From positions 24,693-88,692 of the forward strand of contig KV424048.1 of the NCBI GenBank assembly GCA_001632435.1: DNA of 64,000 nt, read 5' to 3'. Shown piece after piece: positions 22,709 to 33,411 of the stretch. Both the position numbers and the translations under genes were made by a program. The stretch is from Calocera cornea HHB12733. Lineage: Eukaryota > Basidiomycota > Dacrymycetes > Dacrymycetales > Dacrymycetaceae. Below the pieces are notes generated by a model, which saw nothing but the letters and a program-made list of their open reading frames with translations, had not been told where the DNA came from and did no database searches. The stretch's first letter is position 1. The number at the start of each line of letters is the position of its first letter.

Positions 22709-23030
22709 CTGGCGACAATGCTGTTTCAACTGCCTTCCGCTGAGCCATGAAGTTGCTCGTAAGAGAAATCTTCCTCCTCCATGTTTCGTCCATGGTCCCG
22801 TTCTCATCAGACTACATAGGTGGACAAAGAGCTTCGCAACATCTCGCTCAGGACCAACAAATACAACCGGCGCACGTGTCGCTCCGAAAACTCCATGTTC
22901 ACCCTACTGGCGACAATGCCCTTCCACCCGCCTTCCATAAGGCGACAGAGTCTCCCGAAAGGGCAACCTTTCTCAGTCCACGGGCCCGATGCCATCGGAC
23001 ATCTGCTACATGAGGAGCTTGCAACGTCTC
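22709..23030 (+). repeat. Two-unit diverged direct repeat upstream of a secreted-protein gene
   Basis: Unit 1 (about 22709-22845) and unit 2 (about 22907-23030) are collinear by eye at roughly two-thirds identity, with conserved starts (CTGGCGACAATGC) and ends (GCTTCGCAACATCTCG versus GCTTGCAACGTCTCG). The second unit runs into the TATA box at 23041. Confidence 0.55.
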
Positions 23031-23040
23031 GTCCGGTGCC

Positions 23041-23047
23041 TATAAGA
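23041..23047 (+). promoter_or_regulatory. TATA box of the secreted protein at 23128
   Basis: TATAAGA, 81 bp before the start codon. Confidence 0.6.
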
Positions 23048-23127
23048 ACAGGGCTGACCATGGGTCGAACCTCAGCAGCTGCGGTTGCCCCCCAAACCCC
23101 CTGACACAAACTTCCTATCACCACACG

Positions 23128-23847
23128 ATGCTCGCAGCCGCCATTCTTTTTGTTAGCTTGTCTTTGGCTGCTACGGTATACGCAGCTCCTCAGATCGTTG
23201 GTGTCATCTCGTGCAGCTCTCTACGTAAGCGTCTCACTATCTTCCCTATGGCGACGACTGAGACTTAATCGTAGCCGATGCTGTTGGTGAATTGGACTAC
23301 AGCACCTCAGCCATCGCTCCTCTTGGCGGGTATCGCACCACTACCACCGCTGGTTCTGAGGAAGGCGGCTATCCGGAACTGACCGTTGACGTGGAGAACC
23401 CGGCATGCAGCCTTGTCGAAGGACAACTCTTCGGGTTCTACACGTGCACGTCAACGTTCATGAACTATACACAAACCGAAACTATCAAATATGGCGAGTC
23501 TATCAGAGCGGCTTCTCGGCGCCGGACTAACAATGGTGGTAGGCGTCATCCAGGACGTGGCTTCAGGACAATGCCTGTATGAGTACGAAAACAACCTCAC
23601 ACTGCAGGACTGCTACATCTCGGACGACTCCGGCCAAGTGCTGCAGTTCTTCGCGTTAGGCGGTCCGGTGTCCGCGTCTACTTTGACGTTGGTCCGCCAG
23701 CGCTGGGACGGCGTCAACCTCCTCGGCCTGGACTTGGTTCCAACTGCCCCACCCAGCCCGCTGGCCGATTTCCCTGTGACATTGACATCCCCTAGCGCGA
23801 CTATTTCGAATATCCTCTACTTGGAGAGTGGTACAGCTTGCCTGTAA
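23128..23847 (+). CDS. Small secreted protein (beta-trefoil-like pattern), paralogue 1
   Basis: Three exons (23128-23224, 23275-23493, 23543-23847) give 206 aa. The first 20 residues (MLAAAILFVSLSLAATVYA) are a clear signal peptide, with cleavage expected near APQ. Mature features are PLGGYRTTTT, ELTVDVENPAC, TCTSTFMNYTQTETIKYG, then DVASGQCLYEYENNLTLQDC and QVLQFFALGG. Repeated Cys and a 'sGqCL...LtLqdC...qvlqff' rhythm recalls ricin-type trefoil units, although no QxW is present; this is only a resemblance. The intron at 23494-23542 starts with GC (TATG then GCGAGT) if the frame shared with the paralogue at 36278-36970 is kept, whose equivalent intron has a GT donor at the same place. Extracellular role unknown; effector-like or cell-wall functions are possible. 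Confidence 0.85.
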
Positions 23848-24710
23848 GAGGGCAGCTTGGGGCTATCATCCGACGTGTAGGTCTGCTCTTGTCACAGACA
23901 TTCACAGACATTTCCTAGTCACGGACATTAGCTTTTCATCACCTTTCACATACGTACGTATCCCTTAGAGTGTTGCCTCATATCTGCAACTCCTATGGAC
24001 ATACGGCCACACTTGGCGACGTCGCTTTCTGTGTAATTCATCAAAAGCGTGTCCGTCAACCTGTACCGGCAGCACCATCATTGCGCTGCCGGCCGATAGT
24101 AGCGAGAACTGCATTTGAGGACAGCAAGAAGTCATGCAGAGCCAATTAGCTGGTGGTCGAAGCAGACCCTGATGACATCGTACTGCTTACGTCCGCGACC
24201 ACCATCGCGGCGATGGGAACACAGCCCGCCTCGAAAACAACCGCAGCATGCTCCGCCCATTGGCCCTTTTGCCAGCATGACTGCGCATCCCGTCATCCTT
24301 AAGCCTACCCGTTCACGTGAGTCGGCCAATTTGCCTCTGCGCAAACTGCGAGCCCGCCCTGGCCAGGGTCCAACTCGGCTTCTGACCTAACGTCACCGGC
24401 TGGGTCCCTTGGCTTGGCTGGCAGGATCCTCTGAGCCTTGCGCGTTTGACGTGAACGCCAGACATGGTGCGCAGCAGTTGTGCGTGCGGCGTAGGCAGAG
24501 GCTCGATGGGCGCTATCGTGGGGACGACTTCGACACGTATGCATCGGCTTGACACGGACTAGCACGGACGACGTGGACCGCTCTCCTGCCGGTACGGTGG
24601 GAAGATGGTCGTATATAAGGTGTGCAGTGAGGAGACGATGAGCTGCAGAACAACAACCAACAATCGATTCGCACATCCAACCAACACTAGACTCCCAATC
24701 CATCAAAGCA
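23848..24710. other. Intergenic, promoter of the first reductase gene
   Basis: 860 bp with no gene recognised. A TATA box at 24612-24619 lies near the right end, followed by a CA-rich 5' leader (ACAACAACCAACAATC) typical of fungal leaders. Confidence 0.5.
24612..24619 (+). promoter_or_regulatory. TATA box of the reductase at 24711
   Basis: TATATAAG, 91 bp before the start codon, followed by an A/C-rich leader. Confidence 0.65.
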
Positions 24711-25616
24711 ATGGCTACCCAAAACGTGCTCTTCTTCGGCGCCTCCCGCGGCTGTGGCTTCTACGCGATGCTCCACGTCCTCCGCTCCGGCGGGCGGGCG
24801 ACGCTCCTCCTGCGCAACCCGGACACCCTCACCTCAAACCCCGAGTTCCAGGCGCTCTCCTCGGAGCAGCGGGAGCGCGCGACTCTGGTCAGGGGCGATG
24901 CTTATGTGCACGAGGACGTCGCGCGCGTGGTGGACGCTGCAGGCCCGGGGATGGACACGGTCGTGTTCAGTCTCGGCGTTCGGCCAGGTCAGCCATCATC
25001 CCCTCCCTCTCGTAATCAATGCCTCACACGGTGATACAGCGAGCCTGCCCAAGCTAACCTGGTCCCGGGGGTTCATCCTCGACCCGCCGCAGCCTTGCGC
25101 GCGCGCGATGGTCATGCTGCTGTCGGTGCTGCAGGAGCTGAACCGGCCCAACCTGCGGCTCGTGATCATCTCCTCCATGGGCATTGGCGAGAAGCATAAG
25201 GAGCTGCCATGGCTGCTCAAGGGCTTTTACGGCTGGCTGTTGTATGATGCGCATGCGGACAAGGGTGAGTCTCTTCTCCAAGGGTTTGCGCGAGGAAAGG
25301 GGGTTAACATCCACCAGACGCGCTCGAGTACATCTCTCTTCGCGCATCGCAGCACCCGACGCCCGCGCGCGTGCCTGAAGCGCAATCGATGCCCGACTCA
25401 GCCGCCGCCCTCCGGAGCGACTGGCTGCCCGAGCTCGTCGTCCTCCGCCCGGCGTTCTACACGGACGGCAAGGAGACGGGCACAGTGCGCGCCGCGCCGG
25501 TCGTCAAGGGCGCGTATACGATCTCGCGGCGCGATGTGGGGAGGTTCGTGGCTGAGGAGTGCTTGGAGCCGAACGACAAGTGGGTCGGAGAGGACGGCGT
25601 GGTGATCGCTTACTAG
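24711..25616 (+). CDS. NAD(P)-binding Rossmann-fold protein (NmrA/atypical SDR-like), copy 1
   Basis: Three exons (24711-24987, 25040-25264, 25318-25616) encode 266 aa. The N-terminus MATQNVLFFGASRGCGFYA holds the glycine-rich dinucleotide loop GASRGCG of the atypical short-chain dehydrogenase/NmrA-like group, followed by GGRATLLLRNP (second strand) and a DTVVFSLG strand. There is no classical YxxxK catalytic pair; VIISSMGIGEKHKELPW resembles the 'SSxG' strand of this group. Such proteins either reduce small metabolites or sense NADPH. The protein ends VGEDGVVIAY. A tandem copy follows 330 bp downstream in the same orientation with identical intron positions. Cytosolic; function otherwise unknown. 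Confidence 0.88.
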
Positions 25617-25946
25617 ATTTGCTCGTATAGCCCCAACTCACTTGTATACCCAGCCCATTCCCCAATTATTCCTCGACTGCCATATTGATACATATGTTTA
25701 CCACGGTCCAAACTTTGACCAACTAAGGCGCTCGTGAATGCGGTGGTCCCTTGGGCGTTAGCAGGGTCCTGGCCCGGCATGCCGTATGTCGCCACATGCA
25801 CCACGGGGCTGACAGCTCCTGACTCATGCATATCCATATCAGGCTTGTGACTGTCTCTCCCATCCTACAATAGGCGCGACGTCGACCCAGCAACCCAGCA
25901 AACACGACACGCACTTTCAACCGAGCCCACCTCTGGTTATCGCCCA

Positions 25947-26853
25947 ATGTCCACCCAGAACGTTCTCCTCCTCGGCGCCTCCCGCGGCTGCGGCTTCTAC
26001 GCCGCGCTCACCCTGCTCAAGGCGGGCGGGCGGGCCACCCTCCTCCTGCGCAAGCCCGAGGCTGTCACGTCCAACGCAGAATACGAGGCGCTGTCCCCCG
26101 AGGAGAAGGCGCGCGCCACGATCGTCCAGGGCGACGCGTTCGTCGAGGCGGACGTGCAGCGCGCGATGGACGCGGCGGGTGAGGGACTTAGCACAGTGGT
26201 ATTCAGCATCGGTGCGCTCCCTTGTCCCCTCCCTTCTCCCACACACAGAGCTAACGCATCCGCAACACAGGTGGCGTACCAAAGTACGAATGGCCGTTCT
26301 CGTTCAAGCTCGACCCGCCCATGGTCTGCGCGCGCGGGATGGCGACCCTCCTCGCCGTGCTGCACAAGCAGCTCCCGCGGCCCGCACCCCGCATAGTCGT
26401 CGTCTCCTCCATGGGGCTGGGAGAGAAGCACGCTGAGGTGCCGCTCGCGCTGCGAGTGACGATCTACGGCTGGTTCCTCGAGGAGCCGCATAAGGATAAG
26501 AGTGCGTTCCGTCCTCCGCCGACAGCGGCATACAGCTGGGCTGAACAGCGCATACAGTTGCAGCGGAGTACCTTGCGCTCAAGGCGTCCAAGTTCACCAC
26601 CCCAGCCGAACCTGAGGCGGCCACCCTCCCCGCCGAGGCCGCTTCACTCGCCTCTGACTGGCTCGACGAGGTCGTCCTCGTGCGCCCGGCGCTGCTCACC
26701 GACGGGGTAGAGTACGGCAATCTTCGCAGGGCGGCTGTGGTCCCGAACGCATATACGATCTCGAGGCGGGATACGGGCAAGTTTATCGTTGATGAGTGCT
26801 TGAGGGGGAGCGACGAGTGGGTTGGCGAGCAGGGGGTCGTGATCGCATATTAG
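25947..26853 (+). CDS. NAD(P)-binding Rossmann-fold protein (NmrA/atypical SDR-like), copy 2
   Basis: Three exons (25947-26211, 26271-26501, 26558-26853) give 263 aa. It matches copy 1 almost throughout: MSTQNVLLLGASRGCGFYAA, GGRATLLLRKPEAVTSNAEY, STVVFSIGG, VVSSMGLGEKHAEVP, YGWFLEEPHKDK, AYTISRRDTGKFIVDECL and VGEQGVVIAY. Both introns are at the same positions and phases, so this is a true tandem duplication and not an independent relative. The second intron (26502-26557) contains several internal CAG acceptors; the one chosen keeps the frame with copy 1 (VAAEYLALKAS against DALEYISLRAS). The segment before the first helix differs from copy 1 (GVPKYEWPFSFKLDPPM). The two copies may have different substrates or expression. 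Confidence 0.88.
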
Positions 26854-27971
26854 CTGGACTGGGTATGCTTTCTCGTGTAGGGTATGGACGCAGTTATTCG
26901 TTCCCATTGTATGTATTTGTGTACTAATAATATTGCCACCTCGTTGAGCTTCCGTCCGCCAGCAAGTGACAGCGGGGAAGCAATACAATACAACCCAAGC
27001 CGCCGATGCCGCACTTCGTGAAACAGCGACAAAGAACGGTCCTCCACATTCCGTCCTCCTCCGCGCTTCCTTACTCGCTTCCACACGCTCTGGAATATTC
27101 GGACCGTCCGACCATACATCGATTGCATAATGGTCAGGGTAGGTGGGATGATGTGCCGAGCGGTCAGCACGTCAGAATGAAGAATGAAGAATCGGAGAAT
27201 TCAGAAGCCTCAGCGGGCGATCGCAGAGCGTGAGAAGGCGGGATAGGGGACCGGCCGGGCGCATGACGACGCCGTTGCATGCCGTTGCTGATAGATATCT
27301 CTTCGCTGTCTCGCGCGCGTTCCCGAATGTACAGTGGTGTCGTATGCGCGCGGGCTTCTGTCTTGCCTGCCGAGCCACCTACCCTGCGGCATGTGAGAAC
27401 AACGGGGCGGGAGTGCGTAGTGCGTTGACTACTAGCGCTGTTGGGTGACGTGCACGATCAGACGGACATGATCACTGCTGCTCTACTAGCGCGCCGAGAT
27501 CATGCGCGCCTCCAGGGACGACACCGGATTACCTCATAGGGCCTGCTTCTCCCCAGATCCCGCAACGCGCATCGCGCATATACGCATGGAATAGGATAAT
27601 AATGTTATGATTGCAATGCCACGGCGATACCTGATAGGCTACGTGCGACGTTGTTGTGTGTGGGAAAATACATGCATAGGGATGCTGTCAGGGGTGCTAG
27701 GGATACAGTGCGGCTATTGAGGAAGAACGAAGAAACGGAAGACAGAGTTGCTTGCGGAACTGTTCTATCGGGAGACCATAGAGCTTGAGTGCGCGGGAGA
27801 CTGGGAAGAGGCGAGTGCATATGGGCGATGGTATCGAGCAGACCGGGAAAGGAAACTTGCAGGTGCGGGCGCAGCGATCCGTTGGCGGCGCGGATGTCGA
27901 CGGTTGAACTCCTGGAAGGGGAGGCGTTGAAACATGCGTTTTAGGCGGCTTGCGTGGCCCCCACGGACCTC
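26854..27971. other. Intergenic, no gene recognised
   Basis: 1.1 kb of mixed composition between convergent genes, with only short random frames. No repeat or RNA gene was recognised. Confidence 0.45.
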
Positions 27972-28244
27972 CTAAGCCTTGTCCTTGCGCATCCTCCACT
28001 GGCTCTTCCTGTGCCGGTCATCACCGCCGCCCCCCGACTTGTCCTTTGCCATCTGCTCCTGCCTGAGCGCCTCCAGCCACAGCTTGCGGGTGTAGTCGTG
28101 CAGCGCGCGGGCGTAGGACGAGATGGGGTCGTCCTCGTGGCTGCGGAGGTCGCTGCTGAAGGAGGAGTGATCTGTTGAGGAGGTGGGCGAGTAGGAGGCC
28201 GGGTCGTGCACGGGCGTACTGGGGGCTTGTTGCGCGACCATCAT
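27972..28244 (-). CDS. Small hypothetical protein
   Basis: A single 90-codon frame starting MMVAQQAPSTPVHDPASYSP. The N-terminal half is Ser/Pro/Asp-rich and disordered. The centre (ISSYARALHDYTRKLWLEAL then RQEQMAKDK) is a likely amphipathic helix, followed by a Gly run and a basic tail (DRHRKSQWRMRKDKA). No signal peptide or membrane helix. The non-random composition and helix suggest a real gene; it could be a short nuclear or regulatory protein. Upstream exons cannot be excluded. I do not recognise a family. Confidence 0.5.
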   Translation of the reverse strand: MMVAQQAPSTPVHDPASYSPTSSTDHSSFSSDLRSHEDDPISSYARALHDYTRKLWLEALRQEQMAKDKSGGGGDDRHRKSQWRMRKDKA

Positions 28245-31200
28245 AGTGGGAAGAGCGGGGGGGGGGCGAGGATAGTGGGCGGTGTGGAGAGGAGATTGGG
28301 GCGAGAGTGCGGCGGTGAGAGGTGAGGGTGTGCAGGGGTGAGGCGTGTGGGCGGGAGGTGGGCTCGATTGTCCAGGGGGAAATTACGACTGTGGTCAGGG
28401 TGGGCTTTATAGTTGTAACCCTGGTGTTTTGAGGGGAGGGAGGGAGGCGGGACCGGGACGGGGTTGGTTGAGTGTCTGTGATTGGAAGAGAGGGGCTGCT
28501 CCAACTGGGGCGTGTACTGGGAAGAGGGTAGAAGTGGTCAGTGCGCGGGAAGCGAGCGAAGCGGAGAGTCAAACACGACGTACTTGCTACCGTCACTGCG
28601 CGCTGGGTGGCAACCTACGGCGGTCAGAGGCTGTCCCGCGCTGGCCACGAACGACCGGTGGGAGTGGAAGCGGATCGGACGCAGATGGGGGCAGAGCAGC
28701 GCCCGCAGAGTCGCGGTCATGCCCGGCGCGTGTGAACGGCCAGCATACGAGTCGATGACGTGGGGCTCTCCAATTACACCCAAACTGTGGGGCGGCACGC
28801 CCGGTGGAGCTTCTCCCCGCCGACGCGGAGGCTTCCATTCAGAACTCTGCTCGCCCTCCCCCGCTGCGCCCGACCTTCGTCAATCGGCCGCCACAGAACG
28901 TGGCCTGGAGCTTCCCACCGTGCCAGTGCAGAGCTGAGCGCCTTCGCCGTTGACTTGGCCACATTTCACAGACGATTTCCTCAGCACAGTCGGGCCAGGA
29001 AAAGAAATTCCGGGGCATAAACAAGTCAAAGGGTCCTAGTGAGGGTAGCGCATGCCTGATCAAAAGCACATGCACCAAGCGGAAGCAGACTCCCTAATGG
29101 GCGTCATGCTGTGCTGGCCCTTCCGAAGCCTGATCTCCGTTGGACCCCTACGCCGGACGCAAATCGAGCCTGCGCGCCTCGTCCTCTCGTCTCGCCATGT
29201 TGACGAGACACTCCATGATCGCCTCTTCCTCTTCTCCTCGCCCGTCGTCATGGGCGCCAGGCTTGGAAGGGCTCTCCAACCATTCTCCCAACCGAGACAA
29301 GACATCATACTCCGATGATCTCGCCGTTCCTCCTTCCCCCTTATAACGCGTGAGCGATCGTGCCCAGTCCGCATCCTCGCCCCCTCGGCTGTTTATGTGG
29401 TCATAAAAAATTGGGATCGGTAGATCTTCCCCCTAAATTACCGCATAGCCGTCGAAGAGCGGTAAGAGGAGATCATCGGCGTCATGGGTACCTGAAACAG
29501 GCTTCACCCACTTCCGGTCCCCTATGCACCGTCTTTCTCGCCACGATGAGAAATCCAGTCACCGCAGAAAGCGATCTGGGCGAACAGCGACCCCAACTCC
29601 AACGGAGCATAGGGTGAGAGACACGAAGCGTTCCCTACTAGTTCTTCCAAACGGAACCTGAGCATGCGCGAGCCCACCGTATGACGGGAGCGACGACGGC
29701 TCGGGGCGGCTCCACGCGCTCCGATTGGCTCCCCGCTCCGCTTCCAGGGTGGGTAGCCAACGGTGGCCATACTTCGAGCTCCAACGGAGAAGGAGCAAGT
29801 TTACTCAAATAACACTGGTGTTTCTTTTGAGACGTTCTGCGTGTCAACATATTGAGATGCGCGGAGGACCACCTGCCTACTTCACCTTCACTGTCAAGAA
29901 GGAGTGTCTTCTCCGCGTCGGATATGGCTCATGACCGAGTCGGAAGCCCACGCATGCTTTGACACGAATAAGAATAAGTGATCCCGGGCGGTCGCCACAA
30001 GCACAAACCGTCACGATCACGGGAACATGGTGGAGCCCGAAGAGCGCGGGGCGACCCTCTGCGATCCCTACGCCTCCTCATCCGACCACCTTTAGACATC
30101 CGGGTGCCAGTGGCCGCAGGGTTACAGGCAGCAATTGAGCTCGCCATGAAGAAGCACTGACGATATTTTCCACGGTGGTCGAGGCCCGGTTCTTTACTTG
30201 TGTCGTCAGGGCTCCGCACGCTCCTGGCTCCACAGCAGGTGGGGCCTTCAGGAACTACAGTGGTACTGGTGGCCTCGTGATGGCTGGACCTTGTCAAGTT
30301 GTCTCCAGATCTTGAGGGTCGGACAGGGTGAGAGGTCTACCACGACTCTACACTTCACAAAGTCCCCCTTTCGCCTGGCACCCTGCCTCACTTAACTGAG
30401 ATGCTGCTTGGCCTCACTGCTCACTGAACCTCACGGACCTGGGGGATTCCCTTAGCACATTGGTGGCTTCGGCAGGAGCCACGGGCACTGGGAGTCAACT
30501 GTTTTTCGGCTGGGCCGCTCTCCTCAGAACATCAAGCAGCACTCCGAGTTGGGTCATCGGCAGTCTTGGGCAGGAGAACAGGGCACGGAGAACGCCCAGT
30601 GTCGCTTTGAGCGACTCAACAGGGTCTGCGCAGAGGTCGTCACGTCGGAAGACCGAGCAGAGTTGCTACGGTGCGTCCATGCTGCGCACGACCTCGTTCA
30701 TCGCTGACATGCTCACATATCATGCCAGAGCACACCACTGGCAGAGCACTGAGGCGCGCAGTTCCGAACACGCCACGCACGATGTCCTCTGTGAGTGCTA
30801 TGGCTGTGGCAGACTTCCCGGAGCTCCCTGCATCGTAATGTTCACGGCCTGAGCCAGGGGACCTCGATCCGCCCAGTGCCTGACTTTTATAGGCAGTGTT
30901 CCGCCCATCACTCATGTTCCGCTCTGCGCACCAGCCAGCGATGCTCCTCACAGCATCATCTATCGAGCAGAGCGGAGTTCCACGTCATGCTACGCTTCGG
31001 CTTTCCCCGGTCAACGGTCGAGGACTGAACCGCGGCGTTGCTTGCCTTCACGCTCGCGCAATGGTTCGTGGGCGCTTGGCGTCGGGCGCGTCTCGGTGGT
31101 CTCCGTCAAGTGTTCCAAGATAGAACGAAAGAAATCACACCCATTCATACCAGCCCAATACGACGTCCGCATCGCCTATCAGTCGCGCAGCTACTGGCAT

Positions 31201-31744
31201 TCTAGAAAGACGGAGACGGGGCCGTTCGAGAGTCACGTGATTGATGAAGGCTGTCCGTTCCCATGCTTCTCCGCGACCTAGGCGGGCGGCCTGGGCGGCT
31301 AGGGTCTATACTTCTTGTGTTCCGCTCTGCAACAGGGACACGTCCACGGACTCCTGTGCAGGTCAGCTGCCCTCCCGTCCCGCAATAATACAAGCCGGAC
31401 ACGTACAACGCGCATTCTACGCCCTTCTCGCGCCGGCGACGCGTGCACCGGACAGCCCATCATCACACCATCAAGGATGGGCAGTACCTTTCCTCTCCCG
31501 GAGCTCGGCAACCCGGTTACGGTGGGACCCGTCCCTGCGCGCTTCGTGACTTCGTGTTGGGCACTGCGACGGTGACTGGGTGCCCTGACCGAGCGCCAGG
31601 TCCGTCCGTCTGGTATAAGAACGCAGCGCTCAGCGCGGGAGGGTCACCATCCTCACTTAGCCTCTCAATCCACTCTCACTGCCCAACACGTCTTTCCTCC
31701 GCCAACTCGCCAGCTCCCGCATCCGCACACTCCCCTTCAGAACC
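28245..31744. other. Gene-poor 3.5-kb region
   Basis: The longest stretch without a supportable gene. It begins with a purine-rich G-tract zone (28255-28470) that is probably the promoter of the small gene on the minus strand. The rest holds many overlapping short frames with no domain, splice or codon pattern. No telomeric, tRNA-like or transposon-terminal motif was recognised. The last 130 bp contain the TATA box of the next gene. Confidence 0.5.
31614..31620 (+). promoter_or_regulatory. TATA box of the gene at 31745
   Basis: TATAAGA, 125 bp before the start codon, followed by a C/A/T-rich leader. Confidence 0.55.
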
Positions 31745-32338
31745 ATGTCCACCGCTGCTGCTGCTAAGAGCCAAATCCTCACTCCCAAGCCGGGCCAGGC
31801 GTACCACGTGGGCTCTGTCATCCCCTTTACGTACAGCCTGGTGTACAACCCGGCGCTGTACGAGCCACCCACGGTCGACATCCTCCTCCAGAAGGATGGC
31901 GATGATTTTGCTGTCGAGGTGAGTCAGCGCTGGCAGAGCGGGAGAAAGGAAGCGAGCTGACGCACGCTGGTAGATCGCCAACGCTCTGTCGCCCGATAGC
32001 AGCAACTTCGACAACGGCGTGCTGAGCTGGCCGATCAACCTGGCCTCGTTTGCCAACGCGGACTTCACCGCGGGCGACTACAGTGCGTTCACTCCCTTCC
32101 CCTCGCTCCCTACGCACCCCCGGAATCTGACCACCGACTGCCTGTAGAGCTCATTACCATCCAGCACAACACACAGAAGATCGTCTTCCGGGACGGGCAT
32201 TTGCAGACGCGCCAGGTGACGGGTGACCAGAGCCTGCGGCTCACGCTCAACCTCGGCCCGGGGCCCGTCGTCCCTCCCGGCACTGTGGGCCTGGAGCCGG
32301 GCCCGGTGATTATCACGCAGGATGGGAGCTCGAACTGA
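31745..32338 (+). CDS. Small protein of the 'PGxxYxxGxxIPF' family, member A (no signal peptide)
   Basis: Three exons (31745-31918, 31974-32082, 32148-32338) give 157 aa. It shares a pattern with the genes at 38278 and 39582: ILTPKPGQAYHVGSVIPFTY here, IVSPLNDAHYLYGAIIPFAY and ILSPGNGMHYRIGQFIPFAY there, followed by PPTVDILLQKDGDDFAVEV versus PPLVDVYVHKSGDEHYVEV. Intron positions and phases are the same in all three. The strand pattern resembles an Ig-like beta sandwich, as in the Kre9/Knh1-type domain of fungal wall proteins, but this is a weak analogy. Unlike its relatives it begins MSTAAAAKSQ, with no hydrophobic leader, so it is probably cytosolic or leaderlessly secreted. Function unknown. 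Confidence 0.82.
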
Positions 32339-33411
32339 GCGGGCGGACTCGGAAGAGAATGAGGAGCTCGAAGCTGTATGCACATGAATAGGTCGATAAT
32401 TCGAAATGAATGCATGCATATGCCAGAGCAGAGCTGAAAGAGTCTTCTGGTCGACCGTGAGGCTGCCTGCGTAGACCGCGCCGCTGCCGAGGCTGCCCAA
32501 GATCCGCCGTGGCTTCCCTCGGCTGGGGGGATCGCTTGAGCGCGGCGGCGGTCATCGTAGCGTGTCGAGTGGAGTTTAACAGCAGGTGACCAGGCAGCTA
32601 TTGTACGGGAAGAGGCAGCCAGGACCGCGGCATCGGTAAGAAAATTTGCTACGACGTAGGGCTGGTCATCCACGAGGAACCTGTTGCCAGGATACGGGAG
32701 ATCAGGGTAGTCGGCATGAACGGCGAGCGGGTTAATGCCGCTAACGCCGCACAGAACACGAAGCAGCGGCGTGGGTGTCAACTCTACGCGCGCAGGAATC
32801 AGCCAGGATCGCGGGAAGATGGTCGCTGATAAGGCGCGTATCCGGAGTGCCGGTGCCAAATTTTCAGTGCATTTGTAAGGTGCAGTGTGTTCACCGCTCG
32901 AGTCATTGCGGACAGCGCTGCGCAGTGCTTGAAGAGGAGGTTTGATTGGACGCGGGGGACTGCCTGCAGGGGTTGATCGACGCGCATCGATCAACCCGTC
33001 GGTGACGTGTGTCGAGGGCGTCACAAGCACCGCGGGTGCATTCAGCGCAAATATGCGGCACCCAATTCATTCCTGCACCAAATCACGCTGCCGCTCTGCA
33101 CACCTTTGCTGTCCTGATTTGGGAGTGCGGTTCAGCAACACAGGGGCGACGAGCACAAGCACGAGCAGTGATACGGTATCGACGGCGCCATCCACCCGCA
33201 TACCCGCACTCCAGACGCCCACCTGCTCCGGGTTACCCTCACCCTTGCACCCTTACCACCGCCCGCCAAAGTGTCCACACGCCTCCCAGATAAATATCAA
33301 CGCATACATCTCGCGTCCTCGCTCCGACAAACCTTTCTACCTCTATCTGCCCATACTCGAGCTTATCGAACACAACTGCAAGGCCCCGTCTCCCACTAAT
33401 CTCGGCGATCA
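32339..33411. other. Intergenic, promoter of VTA1
   Basis: 1.07 kb between two genes on the plus strand. The half nearest VTA1 is C-rich with CACC/CCGCC motifs. No gene was recognised. Confidence 0.45.

Larger units (their letters stand above)
21823..23127. other. Divergent intergenic region with tandem promoter duplication
   Basis: 1.3 kb between the membrane protein (minus) and the secreted protein (plus). Two diverged direct repeats, about 22709-22845 and 22907-23030, share GGCGACAATGC, CGCCTTCC, CCATG-TC and GCTTGCAAC-TCTCG blocks in the same order. They lie directly before the secreted-protein start. No gene seen. Confidence 0.55.

Noticed and set aside
30460..30852. 130-codon plus-strand frame in the gene-poor block
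   Set aside because: No recognisable motif, leader or splice partner; expected by chance at this length and composition.
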